DNA from: Maricaulis parjimensis
GTDB lineage: Bacteria > Pseudomonadota > Alphaproteobacteria > Caulobacterales > Maricaulaceae
Direction: 5' to 3'
NCBI RefSeq assembly: GCF_016817355.1
Contig: NZ_JADOTT010000001.1
Coordinates: forward strand, 375,094 to 439,093
DNA length: 64,000 nucleotides
The position numbers and the translations under genes were made by a program. This document shows, in pieces, positions 17,951-27,681 of the stretch (position 1 is its first letter; each line of letters starts with the position of its first letter). The notes beneath the pieces were generated by a model, which did no database searches, had not been told where the DNA came from, and saw only the letters and a program-made list of their open reading frames with translations.

Positions 17951-18102
17951 TTTCCTCCCCACACTGTGGGGAGGTGCCCGGCGCATGCCGGGTGGAGGGG
18001 CCGGCGAAGCCGGTGAACCGCTAGATTTTCGGCGCTTCGCGCCGCCCCTTCGACCCGATGCCCTGCATCGGGCCACTTCCCCATAAGATGGGGAAGAAAG
18101 CC
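17951..18102. repeat. Large palindromic intergenic repeat element
   Basis: About 150 bases made of successive hairpins: CTCCCCAC/GTGGGGAG, GCCCGGC/GCCGGGT, GGCGCTTCGCGCC, CCCGATG/CATCGGG and CTTCCCC/GGGGAAG. The two halves also mirror each other: TTTCCTCCCCA at the left end against TTTCTTCCCCA read from the right end, then GGAGGGGCC against GAAGGGGCG. The centre is near 18027. It looks like a REP/MITE-like palindromic unit between cysK and the convergent helicase gene, and may serve as a bidirectional terminator. Confidence 0.7.
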
Positions 18103-18108
18103 TCCGGA

Positions 18109-19425
18109 CTAAGCTTCCACACTCGCCGGAGCCGGATCACAAAACGCTTTCACATCGAAAATGCGCGGGTCGGCGATGATGTCGCCGGGCGTAAGCGGAC
18201 GTGACAATTCCAGACCTTCCAGCGAGCGGGCGCGGGACAGGGCGACATAGGCCTGGCCGTGCGCGAAAAGGCGGCGGGCGAGGTCGAGATAGACCTTGTC
18301 CAGGGTGAGGCCCTGGGCCTTGTGGATCGTCATCGCCCAGGCCAGCCGCAGCGGATACTGGGTGAAACTGCCCGCTGTGGTCTTGGTCAGCGCCTGCTTT
18401 TCCGGATCGAAGGCATAAGCATTGCGCTCCCATTTCTGGGCCTCGACCGCATGGGTGGTGTCCCCGATGCGGACGCGGACGGCTTTCTCGTCAAAGCCTT
18501 CCACCTCCCCCAGCGTGCCATTGACCCAGCGGCCCTGGGGATCATTGCGGGTCAGCATGACCCTTGCGCCGATCTTGAGGGTGAGCGGTTCCTCGCCCGG
18601 GAACAGGCGCGGATCGAACTGGCCTTCCACCTTGGCCTCGAAAGAACGGCCCGGCGTGGCCAGGCCTTCCAGACGCGCCTGATTGATACGCCAAGCGGCT
18701 TCATTAGTGGCGGTCAGTACGATGTGGGTGAGCGAGGCTTCCAGACCGGACCGGCCTGTCACGCGGTCGTTCAGATCAGCGGCCTCGTCATTATTGAGAT
18801 TGGCGTCGCGGACCGCGTTGAGGATGTTGATGAAATACTCGTCCGTCTGGCGGAAGACCTGTTCCAGCTCGACATAGGAAAAGCCGGCATCACGGAAGCT
18901 GGGCGGATGGAAGAAAAAGGGCCCGCCAAAGGTCGCCTCCAGGTATTCCGCCTCGGCGCCCTGCACGACCGGTGGCAGTTGGGCGAGATCGCCCACCAGC
19001 ACAATCTGCACCCCGCCGAAGGGCTCATCCCGTTCCCGGTTGAGCCGCAGTGCCCGGTCGATGGCCCACATCATGTCGGCGCGGACCATGGAAATCTCGT
19101 CGATGACCAGGGTTTCCAACGCCTGCACGACGCGGCGATGGCGCACCTTGCGGATATCACGGGCACCAATCATGCGCGGCGGGAAATGGAAGAAGGAATG
19201 GATGGTCTGCCCACCCGCCTGCATCGCGGCGACGCCGGTTGGCGCGATGACCGCCGCCCGATTGCCCGCCCGGCGCAGGAATTCGCGCATCAGCGTGGTC
19301 TTGCCCGTACCCGCCCGGCCCGTGATGAAGACATTGGGCCGCGCACTCGCCAGCCAATCCAGCAGGCGTTCCTGATGGTCGGACAGGGAGGGCCGCGCGG
19401 CCGCAAGCTGGGAGACGCTGGTCAT
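18109..19425 (-). CDS. PIF1/RecD-like DNA helicase
   Basis: 438 aa superfamily-1B helicase. Walker A GRAGTGKT (36-43), Walker B LVIDEISMVRADM, motif III GDLAQLPPV, and C-terminal motifs MTIHKAQGLTLDKVYLDL and YVALSRARSLEGL are all intact. It is close to the minimal PIF1 core, without added nuclease or RecBCD partners. PIF1-type helicases unwind G-quadruplexes and help replication through obstacles; the specific bacterial role is not established. It sits alone, facing the palindromic element. Confidence 0.88.
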   Translation of the reverse strand: MTSVSQLAAARPSLSDHQERLLDWLASARPNVFITGRAGTGKTTLMREFLRRAGNRAAVIAPTGVAAMQAGGQTIHSFFHFPPRMIGARDIRKVRHRRVVQALETLVIDEISMVRADMMWAIDRALRLNRERDEPFGGVQIVLVGDLAQLPPVVQGAEAEYLEATFGGPFFFHPPSFRDAGFSYVELEQVFRQTDEYFINILNAVRDANLNNDEAADLNDRVTGRSGLEASLTHIVLTATNEAAWRINQARLEGLATPGRSFEAKVEGQFDPRLFPGEEPLTLKIGARVMLTRNDPQGRWVNGTLGEVEGFDEKAVRVRIGDTTHAVEAQKWERNAYAFDPEKQALTKTTAGSFTQYPLRLAWAMTIHKAQGLTLDKVYLDLARRLFAHGQAYVALSRARSLEGLELSRPLTPGDIIADPRIFDVKAFCDPAPASVEA

Positions 19426-19457
19426 GGGCTCAAACTGACGGTGTTTGCGGCAAAAGC

Positions 19458-19949
19458 CTAGCCGGTCGCGGCATCATGGCGGCGGTCATGACGCACCCGC
19501 CGGAACAGGCCGCGCACGCCGTCCCGGTCGGAATTGCGACTGCAGCCCGGACCGTCCACATGCACATCCGCAACAGATTCTCCATCCAGGGTGAAACTGA
19601 CCGGACAGATAAAGGCTGACGGGTTGGGCCGGACCGGATTGGGTTCGGGCCGGGAGCAGCGGTCATAATGGCGCCGGTCATACTCGCCCCGGCTGGGCGT
19701 GCCCTGCGTGCAATAGGAGGGGGCCAGGGGCAGGGCGGCGCGCTGCTCCGCCGGTTCACCCAGATCAATCGTGTAGGTGAGGATTGTACGGCCCTGATCA
19801 TCCACGGACTGGCGCGCCGTATTGCCAAGTTCGGCTTCCAGCTGCGCACGGCTCATGCCGATATAGGCGGGCAGCGGCCGATCGGTTTGCACCGTGCTGC
19901 AGGCGGCCAGGAAGAGGCCCGCCAGGACAGCAAGACATCCTCGTTTCAT
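19458..19949 (-). CDS. Putative lipoprotein
   Basis: 163 aa with a lipoprotein signal: MKRGCLAVLAGLFLAACS, lipobox LAAC. A short domain with IGMSRAQLEAELG resembles the outer-membrane SmpA/OmlA-type start, but I cannot confirm it. The tail is rich in Arg, Asp and His. The start at 19949 is chosen for AGGG nine bases upstream; ATG at 19958 has no spacing to it. Function unknown. Confidence 0.7.
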   Translation of the reverse strand: MKRGCLAVLAGLFLAACSTVQTDRPLPAYIGMSRAQLEAELGNTARQSVDDQGRTILTYTIDLGEPAEQRAALPLAPSYCTQGTPSRGEYDRRHYDRCSRPEPNPVRPNPSAFICPVSFTLDGESVADVHVDGPGCSRNSDRDGVRGLFRRVRHDRRHDAATG

Positions 19950-20060
19950 CCGGATCATCCCTCGCTTGATGCTTCACGATCACGCTATCACGGGGCCTTT
20001 CGCTGCGCCCGTCAAATCCCGGCGCTTGATCCGCACGCCGGGATGGCGCACCTGTCGGAC

Positions 20061-20804
20061 ATGACAGACGAGATCGATATCGAACGCTTTGCGCGCCACA
20101 TCGTGCTGCGCGAGATCGGCGGGCCGGGCCAGCAGGCGCTGGGCAAGACGCATGCCGTGCTGATCGGCGCAGGCGGGCTGGGCGCACCGGCCGCGCTCTA
20201 CCTGGCAGCCGCCGGGGTCGGCCGGCTGACCCTGATCGATCCGGACACGGTCAGCCTGGACAATCTGCAGCGCCAGATCCTGTTCCGCACGGCCGATGTC
20301 GGCGCGCCAAAGGCGGAGACCGGTGCCAAGGCGCTGGTTGCCCTCAATCCGGGCACGGCGGTCACGGCCGTGACCGCTGCGCTGGACGATGACAATGCGC
20401 AGGCTCTGATCGAGGGAGCCGATCTGGTCCTCGATGGCTGCGACAATTTCGAGACGCGCTTTGCCGTGAATGCCGCCTGTCGGGCGCTGGACATTCCACT
20501 GATCTCCGGCGCAGTTGGACGCTGGGATGGACAAGTCGCCCTGTTCAACGCCTCCGCCGCTGCCCCCTGCTATCGCTGCTGGGTGCCGGAAGTTCCGCCG
20601 GACGCGGAAACCTGCGCCCGCGTCGGCATTGTCGGCGCCCTGACGGGCGTGATCGGCTCGATGATGGCGCTGGAAGCGATCAAGCATGTCTGCGGCGCCG
20701 GCGAGACGCTGGACGGCCGCATCTTCCTGCTCGACGCGCTGGGCATGGACAGCCGGACCGTGAAACTGGCGAAGGACCCGGCCTGCCCGGTGTGCGGCGC
20801 TTAG
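20061..20804 (+). CDS. moeB: ThiF/MoeB/HesA-family adenylyltransferase
   Basis: 247 aa E1-like enzyme adenylating the C-terminus of a ubiquitin-like sulfur carrier (MoaD or ThiS). The signature RFARHIVLREIGGPGQ opens the protein. The ATP loop GAGGLGAPAALYLAAAGVG and the contact LQRQILF follow. Zinc Cys pairs CYRCW and CPVC are present. An ATG six codons upstream (20043) is equally possible. No thi or moa genes are next to it, so MoeB versus ThiF is not decided by context. It converges on the S9 peptidase gene with a four-base overlap. Confidence 0.88.
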   Translation: MTDEIDIERFARHIVLREIGGPGQQALGKTHAVLIGAGGLGAPAALYLAAAGVGRLTLIDPDTVSLDNLQRQILFRTADVGAPKAETGAKALVALNPGTAVTAVTAALDDDNAQALIEGADLVLDGCDNFETRFAVNAACRALDIPLISGAVGRWDGQVALFNASAAAPCYRCWVPEVPPDAETCARVGIVGALTGVIGSMMALEAIKHVCGAGETLDGRIFLLDALGMDSRTVKLAKDPACPVCGA

Positions 20805-22888
20805 TCCTCGTCCGTCGCAGGCTTTCCGGCATGCGGATTGAATGTGTCGATTTGGCCGTCCATGGCGTCGTCAAGAAAGGCGGCCAGATTGCGCATGGTC
20901 AGCACGAACTGACGGCTATAACCCCAAGAATGGCCGAGTTCCGCGACTTCTTCATAGACATAGTCAGCGCCTGCGGCTTCAAGAGCCTCTGCCATGGCAC
21001 GGGACTGGTCAACCGGTACGACGCCATCCTCGATACCGTGAAACAGGTAGATCGGGATGGCAGCCTGATCGGCGAGGTGAACCGGTGAGGTCTGCCGGAT
21101 GAAATCGCGGTCGGCCCGGCGCTCACCCAATTGTCCGACCCAGTAATCACTCACTTCCCGGCTGAACTCGTCCTTCCATTCCAGGAAGGCATCCAGGTCT
21201 GTGACGGCGCCGCCGGCTATGGCGCAGCGGTAGAGTTCGGGGGTGAGCGTGGCCCCGGCCAAGGCCGCGTATCCGCCATAGCTGAAACCGACGATACAGA
21301 TCTGTTCCGGGTCCGCACGCCCGGTTTCGATCAACCAGCGGACACCATCCGACACATCATCCTGCATCCGCCGGCCCCATTGGCGGTAGCCCGCTTCTGC
21401 GAAGGTGCGTCCGAAGCCGGACGAGCCCCGATAATTCGGCTGGAACACCGTATAGCCGTGGGCAGCCAGATACTGGACGACCGGGTCGAACTGACGCGTA
21501 TCGCGGACTTCCGGTCCACCATGCGGCATCACAACAAGCGGTGTGGTTGCGTGGCTGCCGGTCCGCGGAGAGGTCAGATAGCCGGTGATCTCGACACCAT
21601 CGCTGGCCGTGTAGCTCACGGTTTCCATCGGCCGCAGCGCATCACCCGCCAACTGCTCGTTCACGGCCACCAATTCATCGATCAGACCCGTGGCCGCGTC
21701 ATACATGTAATAGGTGCCTGGCTCGGTCGGGCCTGAAACAAGCACCACCAAGCGCGCCTCGCTGATCGAGACGGGCTGGACCACCCGGTCTTCGCCGAAG
21801 GCCTCGACCACGCTGGCATAGCGGGCTGAAAAGACCGGATCCGCGAATTCATAGCGCAATTGGGTGTCGTGATAGGCATAGCCCGCATATTCACCGGTCC
21901 CACCATGAATCAGGGCGGTCTCGATATCGTAGTCATCGCGGACATCCACAACGCCCAGGAAGCGGTCATTGGCAAGGTCATAGCGATAGATGCCGAAATA
22001 CTCGGCACCGTCCGGCCGAGCCCGGACCAGGATTTCACCCGGCGTCGGCGACGGGCCCGCCCATTCAAAATCCGGCTGGCCACCAAATAATTGCAGCGTC
22101 CTGACCGTGTTGATGCGACGCCAGGACCCGTTGCGGCCGGTGCGGGCATGAAAGCGCAAATGTTCGCCGCGCGCGCTTTCATCAACCCGGATCACGGCTT
22201 CACCATGAGCGCTGAACCAGGCCACGGTCCGGTCATTCCCCCGCTCGACAAGCTCGGCATGACCGGTCTCGATATTGACCCGGTAAAGACTGTAGCGGTC
22301 ACGGACCGTGCTCGGCATCAGGATGTGGTCCGGATCATCCGGCATGAAATCCGTCACATTGCTGCGCATGGTCGTGACATGATCACCCAGCTCGCCCTCT
22401 TCATTATCGAACAGGACGGCGACACGCTGCAGGGTCTCGCGATCAATGGTGAGCACGCGCGATTGGGGGATGGTGTACTCAAACCGCCCGCGATGGCCGA
22501 CAAGACGCCAGGATGATCGCGCATTGCGGGGCGCAATGGCGATCAGGAACCGGTCTTCATTCGCCCACTCGACCCATTGCACGCGATTGGTTCCGACGGA
22601 AATCCGGCGGCCCATGGGCTGCCCTTCCGGAGCCTCGAAATCGAAAATGAGGACTGTGTCTTCCTCGCTCTCGAACTGAGCCTGTTCGATGAGCAGGAGA
22701 AAACGGCCGCTGGGCGACAGCCGGGCGTTGAGAAAACGGGGCAAGAGGGTGACGTGGCGGAGATAGTCCTCAATGGCCCCCTCGCCCATGGACGGAATGC
22801 GCTGCGCCTCGGCCCGGAACACCCCGATCGGCACAATCGCCATGAAGACGGCCGCCCAAACGGCCGCCAAACGCAAAACAGCAAGCAT
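20801..22888 (-). CDS. Secreted S9 family prolyl oligopeptidase
   Basis: 695 aa with an N-terminal signal peptide (MLAVLRLAAVWAAVFMAIVP, cleavage near AEAQ). A beta-propeller half is followed by an alpha/beta hydrolase. The nucleophile is in GFSYGGYAAL, the acid in HGIEDGVVPVDQ and the histidine in ELGHSWGYS. It cleaves peptides, probably in the periplasm. The ATG at 22886-22888 has GGGGG five bases upstream. Confidence 0.92.
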   Translation of the reverse strand: MLAVLRLAAVWAAVFMAIVPIGVFRAEAQRIPSMGEGAIEDYLRHVTLLPRFLNARLSPSGRFLLLIEQAQFESEEDTVLIFDFEAPEGQPMGRRISVGTNRVQWVEWANEDRFLIAIAPRNARSSWRLVGHRGRFEYTIPQSRVLTIDRETLQRVAVLFDNEEGELGDHVTTMRSNVTDFMPDDPDHILMPSTVRDRYSLYRVNIETGHAELVERGNDRTVAWFSAHGEAVIRVDESARGEHLRFHARTGRNGSWRRINTVRTLQLFGGQPDFEWAGPSPTPGEILVRARPDGAEYFGIYRYDLANDRFLGVVDVRDDYDIETALIHGGTGEYAGYAYHDTQLRYEFADPVFSARYASVVEAFGEDRVVQPVSISEARLVVLVSGPTEPGTYYMYDAATGLIDELVAVNEQLAGDALRPMETVSYTASDGVEITGYLTSPRTGSHATTPLVVMPHGGPEVRDTRQFDPVVQYLAAHGYTVFQPNYRGSSGFGRTFAEAGYRQWGRRMQDDVSDGVRWLIETGRADPEQICIVGFSYGGYAALAGATLTPELYRCAIAGGAVTDLDAFLEWKDEFSREVSDYWVGQLGERRADRDFIRQTSPVHLADQAAIPIYLFHGIEDGVVPVDQSRAMAEALEAAGADYVYEEVAELGHSWGYSRQFVLTMRNLAAFLDDAMDGQIDTFNPHAGKPATDED

Positions 22889-22965
22889 GATATCCCCCAG
22901 AAACGGCAGGTTAGGCCGCCCCGCGGACGGTCTGCAACCCTTTCGCGAAACCGGGGGAGATGCGA

Positions 22966-23190
22966 TCAGTCGCGCTGAGCCGTGATCTGGAGGCCGATGC
23001 CGATGGCGAGGCCCGGTATGAGGCCGAAGAGGATGCCGAGGGCGATATTGGCCGTGGCCAGCCCGATTATCAGCCAGAGGCACAGACCAGCGCCCAGCCC
23101 CGCCATGAAGCCGAGCGGACGGCGCCGCGCAGGCGGGCGGGCCGGAGGTGTTTGACGCGGATCGATGGGGGGTTGTTCCGGTGAGACCAT
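22966..23190 (-). CDS. Small two-helix membrane protein
   Basis: 74 aa. A Pro/Arg-rich cytoplasmic head (about 25 residues) is followed by two hydrophobic helices, LGAGLCLWLIIGLATANIAL and GILFGLIPGLAIGIGL. It is upstream of and codirectional with the S9 peptidase gene, 77 bases away. No family recognised. Confidence 0.6.
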   Translation of the reverse strand: MVSPEQPPIDPRQTPPARPPARRRPLGFMAGLGAGLCLWLIIGLATANIALGILFGLIPGLAIGIGLQITAQRD

Positions 23191-23281
23191 GCCCTGTTAT
23201 GTAGGGCCTCCTGTCTCACCGGAAACTGGTCGGTGGCTTAAATCTTGGTCACGAATTTCACGTGACCGGGCAAGCGCTTAC

Positions 23282-24202
23282 CTATTCGTAGGAATAGTCG
23301 TTGCCGACTGCGTCATTGTAGAGGGTCTGCAGGAAGCGGTCGGTGGAGATGAAGCCCCAATTCCAGTCATCATGGAGGTCGGCAAGCGGTTCCGCTTCGC
23401 GCAGGGCCTCCAGATCGGCGCCGCCCTCGACGAGGGTGCGGACGCGGAAGGCGGCTTCGCGGACCATGGCAATGGAGGCTTCCAGCTCGGCCGGGCCGGA
23501 GAGCGGGCCGTGACCCGGAATGATGCGGGTGTCCTCACCGACCATGGCGAGCGCCTGTTCCATGGCGGCGATATAGCCATCCACGGAGCCACCGGCCGAC
23601 AGGTCGATATAGGGGAAGAGGCCGGAGAACATGACATCGCCCATGTGCAGCACGTCGGCTTCACGGAAATAGACGAAGGCATCGCCATCCGTGTGGGCGT
23701 TCGGGACGTGGACGACTTCAACAGTCTGACCATTCATGTGGAAGGTCAGATCCTGGCCGAAAGTGATGATCGGCAGCATGGCCGGCCCCTGGGCCCATTC
23801 GGCTTCGGAGGCGTCGATCCGGCTGCGGATATTGTGGTGCGCGGCAATCGTGGCACCGCGCTCGGCGAAGTGCGCGTTGCCGCCGACATGGTCGCCATGC
23901 CAGTGCGTATTGACGATGAAGCGCGGCGCTTCGGCACCGGCGATCTCGACCACGGCGCCTTCGATCAGCTCACCCGTATTGGGCAGCTGGTCATCCACCA
24001 TGACCGCGCCGTCCTCGCCGGTCAGCAGGGCCAGATTGCCCGCAATCCCGGTGGTGAGCATGTAGAGGCCATCGCCGAGATCGGTCGGGGTGACCTCGGG
24101 GGCCTCCTGCTGGGCCGATGCGGCGCTGGTGACCAGGCCCGCCATCGGCACGCCGGCCGTCAGAAGCGCGGCCACACTGGTGATTGCCAGACGAAAACTC
24201 AT
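23282..24202 (-). CDS. Exported metallo-beta-lactamase-fold hydrolase
   Basis: 306 aa with a signal peptide ending near SAASA (about residue 30). The zinc motif HWHGDH is at residues 100-105 (NTHWHGDHVGG). Later ligands are in NAHTDGD and HMGDVMFSG, and IIPGHGPLSG closes the site. It belongs to the periplasmic MBL-fold group; the substrate cannot be read from the sequence, and beta-lactamase activity should not be assumed. The start has GGAGGGG seven bases upstream. Confidence 0.88.
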   Translation of the reverse strand: MSFRLAITSVAALLTAGVPMAGLVTSAASAQQEAPEVTPTDLGDGLYMLTTGIAGNLALLTGEDGAVMVDDQLPNTGELIEGAVVEIAGAEAPRFIVNTHWHGDHVGGNAHFAERGATIAAHHNIRSRIDASEAEWAQGPAMLPIITFGQDLTFHMNGQTVEVVHVPNAHTDGDAFVYFREADVLHMGDVMFSGLFPYIDLSAGGSVDGYIAAMEQALAMVGEDTRIIPGHGPLSGPAELEASIAMVREAAFRVRTLVEGGADLEALREAEPLADLHDDWNWGFISTDRFLQTLYNDAVGNDYSYE

Positions 24203-24360
24203 GATTTCCCCTCCCTGAAAAACTGGGTCCGGCACAGGCCGGTCGGATCACATATAGGGTCGCACGCGCGGTTTTCACCATCACACTTCTGCGAACGGCA
24301 TGAAATTTACGGCCTAATAACCCTGAAAGGGCGAGAAAGCGGGGGAAGGAGTCTGTCACC

Positions 24361-24927
24361 ATGCGCGGTATTCTCGCCCTCTTGCTTGCCCTTGTTCTGC
24401 CGGTTTCCATCCAGGCTCAGGAAACAGCGCCGGATACGCCGTCCGGCCAACAGGTGCCGCGCTTTGTGTCGCTGAAAGTGGATGTGGCCAATGGCCGCTC
24501 CGGCCCGTCTTCCTCGCATCCGATTGCCTGGCGTTATGTCCAGGCCGGCCTGCCCATGGAAGTGATCGCGGAGACGCCGGACTGGCGCCGCGTGCGCGAT
24601 CCGGGCGGCGAGGTGACCTGGATGCACCGCTCCATCCTGTCAGGCCGCCGTTCCGTCTTCACCCTCGACGACACGCCCCTGCACGCCCGCGACAATGCCG
24701 AATCGCCGGTCGAGGCCGTGGCCGAAGCCGGCGTGGTCCTGGCCCTGGAACGCTGCCGGACCGGCTGGTGCCGGGTCGAGGCCCAAGGCTATCGCGGCTG
24801 GGTCCAGACGCAGACTTTGTGGGGCGTCTATCCCGAAGAACGGGGTGCCGACGAGACCGCCGGCGCGCCGGGTGACGGCAACCCCGCCTTGAGCGCCTCA
24901 CGCGCGCATGATACCGCTCTGCCCTAA
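24361..24927 (+). CDS. Exported bacterial SH3-domain protein
   Basis: 188 aa with a signal peptide ([20 protein letters not shown]). One or two SH3b-like units follow: [20 protein letters not shown] with TWMHRSIL, then a second half with TPLHARD and [12 protein letters not shown]. Such proteins bind peptidoglycan or act as periplasmic adaptors. GGAG lies eight bases before the ATG. Divergent from the MBL hydrolase gene. Confidence 0.82.
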   Translation: MRGILALLLALVLPVSIQAQETAPDTPSGQQVPRFVSLKVDVANGRSGPSSSHPIAWRYVQAGLPMEVIAETPDWRRVRDPGGEVTWMHRSILSGRRSVFTLDDTPLHARDNAESPVEAVAEAGVVLALERCRTGWCRVEAQGYRGWVQTQTLWGVYPEERGADETAGAPGDGNPALSASRAHDTALP

Positions 24928-24929
24928 CC

Positions 24930-24957
24930 CCACCCGGACAGCCTTGGCAGCCGGGTT
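24930..24957 (+). terminator. Possible terminator after the SH3 gene
   Basis: ACCCGG / CCGGGT stem followed by TTTTC, just past the stop at 24927 and before fabA. The stem is only six pairs, so this is tentative. Confidence 0.4.
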
Positions 24958-25016
24958 TTCATGACCAGCCCGGAGCCGGCCCGAGCCGTGCTTTTGCGGC
25001 GCAACCGACCGGCCAT

Positions 25017-25535
25017 ATGACTGACCGCCAGAGTTCCTTTACCTACGACGAATTGATCGCTTCCAGCGAAGGCGAGATGTGGGGGCCTGAGAATGCCCAG
25101 CTTCCCGCGCCGCCGATGCTGATGATGGACCGCATTCTCCACATCGATGACGAGAGCGGGGAATACGGCAAGGGCCAGATCGTGGCCGAGCTGGATATCA
25201 AGAAGGATCTCTGGTTCTTCGAATGCCACTTCAAGGGCGATCCGGTGATGCCGGGCTGCCTCGGCCTCGACGCCATGTGGCAGCTGGTTGGCTTCTTCCT
25301 GTGCTGGAAAGGCAATCCCGGCAAGGGCCGCGCCCTGGGCGTGGGCGAAGTGAAATTCACCGGCCAGATCACGCCGGACACAAAGCTGGTGCGCTATGTC
25401 ATCGATCTGAAGCGCGTCATCCAGCGCCGCCTGATCATGGCGATCGGCGACGGACGTGTCGAAGCTGACGGCAAAACCATCTATACCGCCAAGGATCTGC
25501 GCGTGGGCCTGTTCAAGCCCGGCGAAATGGCCTGA
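25017..25535 (+). CDS. fabA: 3-hydroxydecanoyl-ACP dehydratase/isomerase FabA
   Basis: 172 aa hot-dog enzyme that dehydrates 3-hydroxydecanoyl-ACP and isomerises trans-2 to cis-3-decenoyl-ACP, the branch point to unsaturated fatty acids. Catalytic His71 and Asp85 are in [20 protein letters not shown]. First gene of fabA-fabB-fabI, with gaps of 20 and 30 bases, so a single operon. No irr/fur-type gene precedes it, unlike in some alphaproteobacteria. Confidence 0.97.
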   Translation: MTDRQSSFTYDELIASSEGEMWGPENAQLPAPPMLMMDRILHIDDESGEYGKGQIVAELDIKKDLWFFECHFKGDPVMPGCLGLDAMWQLVGFFLCWKGNPGKGRALGVGEVKFTGQITPDTKLVRYVIDLKRVIQRRLIMAIGDGRVEADGKTIYTAKDLRVGLFKPGEMA

Positions 25536-25555
25536 CCCTTCCGAGGAGACCCCCA

Positions 25556-26770
25556 ATGCGTCGTGTAGTCATCACCGGCCTCGGCGTGATTTCCCCGATC
25601 GGCAATAATGCCGAGGAAGTCACGCGCTCCCTGAAAGCTGGCAAGAGCGGCATTGGCCGCATGGACAGCTTTGTCGAGCACAATTTCAAATGTCATGTCG
25701 GCGGCAAGCCGACGATCGACCCGGCAGAGCATGTCGACAAGCGGGTCTACCGCTTCATGTCGGAAGGTGCCGGCTGGAATTACATGGCCATGGAACAGGC
25801 CATCGCCGAAGCCGGGCTGGAAGAGAGTGACATCTCCCATCCGCGCACCGGCATCATCATGGGTTCGGGCGGTCCGTCCGCCGGCACGATCATCCAGGCC
25901 GCGGACATCACCCGCGACAAGGGTCCGCGCCGCATCGGTCCGTTTGCCGTGCCCAAGGCGATGAGCTCGACGGCCTCGGCCACGCTGGCCACGCCGTTCA
26001 AGATCCTGGGCGTGAACTATTCCATCACCTCCGCCTGCACGACCTCCCTGCACTGCATCGGCGCGGCCGCCGAACAGATCCAGTGGGGCAAGCAGGACGT
26101 GATGTTCGCCGGCGGTTGCGAAGAGATCCATTGGGGCCTCTCCAACCTGTTCGACGCGATGGGCGCCATGTCCACCAAATACAATGACACACCGGAACAG
26201 GCCTCGCGCGCTTTCGACAAGGACCGCGACGGTTTCGTCGGCGGTGCCGGCGCCGGTGTCGTCGTGCTGGAAGAGTATGAGCGGGCCAAGGCACGCGGCG
26301 CGAACATCATCGCTGAAGTCACCGGCTATGGCGCCACTTCGGACGGTTACGACATGGTCGCCCCGTCCGGCGAAGGGGCCGTGCGCTCGATGAAGCTGGC
26401 GATGGAAACGGTCAAGAATCCGATCGATTACCTGAACCCGCACGCCACCGCGACGCCGGTTGGCGACATCAAGGAAATGCAGGCGGTCAAGGAAGTCTTC
26501 GGCGATAATGCGCCGATGATCTCCGGCACCAAGTCGATGACGGGCCACTCGCTCGGCGCGGCCGGTGTGCACGAAGCCGTCTACACCCTGCTGATGATGC
26601 GCGAGGGCTTTGTCGCGCCGTCGATCAACGTGTTCGAAATGGACCCGGACATCGCGGCGCTGAACCTGCCGATCATCACCGAGACCCGCGACGCCGAACT
26701 GAAAACCGCCATGTCGAACTCTTTCGGCTTCGGCGGCACGAACGGCACCGTGGTGTTCGAAAAAGTCTAA
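25556..26770 (+). CDS. fabB: 3-oxoacyl-ACP synthase I FabB
   Basis: 404 aa ketosynthase elongating acyl-ACP, needed with FabA for cis-unsaturated fatty acids. The Cys-His-His triad is Cys161 ([12 protein letters not shown]), His296 ([11 protein letters not shown]) and His331 ([11 protein letters not shown]). It starts [16 protein letters not shown] after a GAGGAG site. Confidence 0.97.
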   Translation: MRRVVITGLGVISPIGNNAEEVTRSLKAGKSGIGRMDSFVEHNFKCHVGGKPTIDPAEHVDKRVYRFMSEGAGWNYMAMEQAIAEAGLEESDISHPRTGIIMGSGGPSAGTIIQAADITRDKGPRRIGPFAVPKAMSSTASATLATPFKILGVNYSITSACTTSLHCIGAAAEQIQWGKQDVMFAGGCEEIHWGLSNLFDAMGAMSTKYNDTPEQASRAFDKDRDGFVGGAGAGVVVLEEYERAKARGANIIAEVTGYGATSDGYDMVAPSGEGAVRSMKLAMETVKNPIDYLNPHATATPVGDIKEMQAVKEVFGDNAPMISGTKSMTGHSLGAAGVHEAVYTLLMMREGFVAPSINVFEMDPDIAALNLPIITETRDAELKTAMSNSFGFGGTNGTVVFEKV

Positions 26771-26800
26771 GATCGCATCTGATCCAGAGGGGATGTCACG

Positions 26801-27616
26801 ATGAGCGATACTGTTTTCCCGGCCGGCGAGCTGATGAAGGGCAAGCGCGGTCTTGTCATGGGCGTGGCCAACAAGAACTCGATTGCCTGGGGCATTGCCC
26901 AGCAATTGGCTGCCCAGGGCGCCGAGATTGCCTTCTCCTACCAGGATGAAGCGCTGGAACGCCGGGTGAAGCCGCTGGTGGAAAGCCTGCCCTGCGAACC
27001 CTTCATGGTTCAGGCCGACGTCACCAATGACGCCTCCATGGATGCCTGTTTCAAGGCGCTGGAAGACAAGTGGGGCACGATCGACTTCCTGGTCCACGCC
27101 ATTGCCTTTGCCGGCAAGGATGAGCTGGTCGGTTCCTTCACCGAGAACACCACCCGCGAGGGCTGGCGCCGGGCGATGGAAATCTCCGCCTTCTCCTTCG
27201 TGGATGCGGGCAAGCGCGCCTCCCATCTCATGCCCAATGGCGGATCCATGATCACGCTGACCTATCTGGGCTCCGAGCGCGTTGTGCCGTCCTATAATGT
27301 CATGGGTGTCGCCAAGGCCGCGCTGGAAGCTTCCACGCGCTACATGGCCCGCGATCTCGGCCCGCAGGACATCCGCGTCAACGCGCTGTCGGCCGGCCCG
27401 ATGCGCACCCTGGCCATGGCCGGCATTTCCGGCGGCAAATCCCTGATGAAGACCGGCCGCGAATGGTCGATGATGAAGCAGGACACGAAGATGGAAGGCG
27501 TGGCCGGTGCGGCGCTCTACCTCCTCTCCGATCTCGGCTTCTCCTGCACGGGCGAAACGCTGCATGTCGACGCCGGCTTCCACGCGGTGGCCGTGCCAGA
27601 TCTGGGCGACGACTAA
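26801..27616 (+). CDS. fabI: Enoyl-ACP reductase FabI (NADH)
   Basis: 271 aa short-chain dehydrogenase-like reductase completing each elongation round. Cofactor loop GVANKNSIAWG is near residue 21. Tyr155, Tyr165 and Lys172 form the FabI Tyr-x6-Lys site (TYLGSERVVPSYNVMGVAK). It is the target class of triclosan. Last gene of the operon, followed by a strong terminator. Confidence 0.96.
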   Translation: MSDTVFPAGELMKGKRGLVMGVANKNSIAWGIAQQLAAQGAEIAFSYQDEALERRVKPLVESLPCEPFMVQADVTNDASMDACFKALEDKWGTIDFLVHAIAFAGKDELVGSFTENTTREGWRRAMEISAFSFVDAGKRASHLMPNGGSMITLTYLGSERVVPSYNVMGVAKAALEASTRYMARDLGPQDIRVNALSAGPMRTLAMAGISGGKSLMKTGREWSMMKQDTKMEGVAGAALYLLSDLGFSCTGETLHVDAGFHAVAVPDLGDD

Positions 27617-27644
27617 GCGTCACCGACAAACGAACATGAAAAAC

Positions 27645-27671
27645 CCCGCCGGCGATGTCGGCGGGTTTTTT
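27645..27671. terminator. Bidirectional rho-independent terminator after fabI
   Basis: CCCGCCG / CGGCGGG stem with a 7-base loop, T6 on the plus side and A5 on the other. It serves fabI and probably the convergent lipoprotein gene. Confidence 0.85.
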
Positions 27672-27681
27672 GTTGGGTAGC

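Noticed and set aside
25481-27583. 700-codon open frame opposite fabA-fabB-fabI
   Set aside because: It is antisense to three well-supported genes, has His/Arg/Gly-rich composition and no family likeness; GC-rich antisense frames stay open by codon bias.
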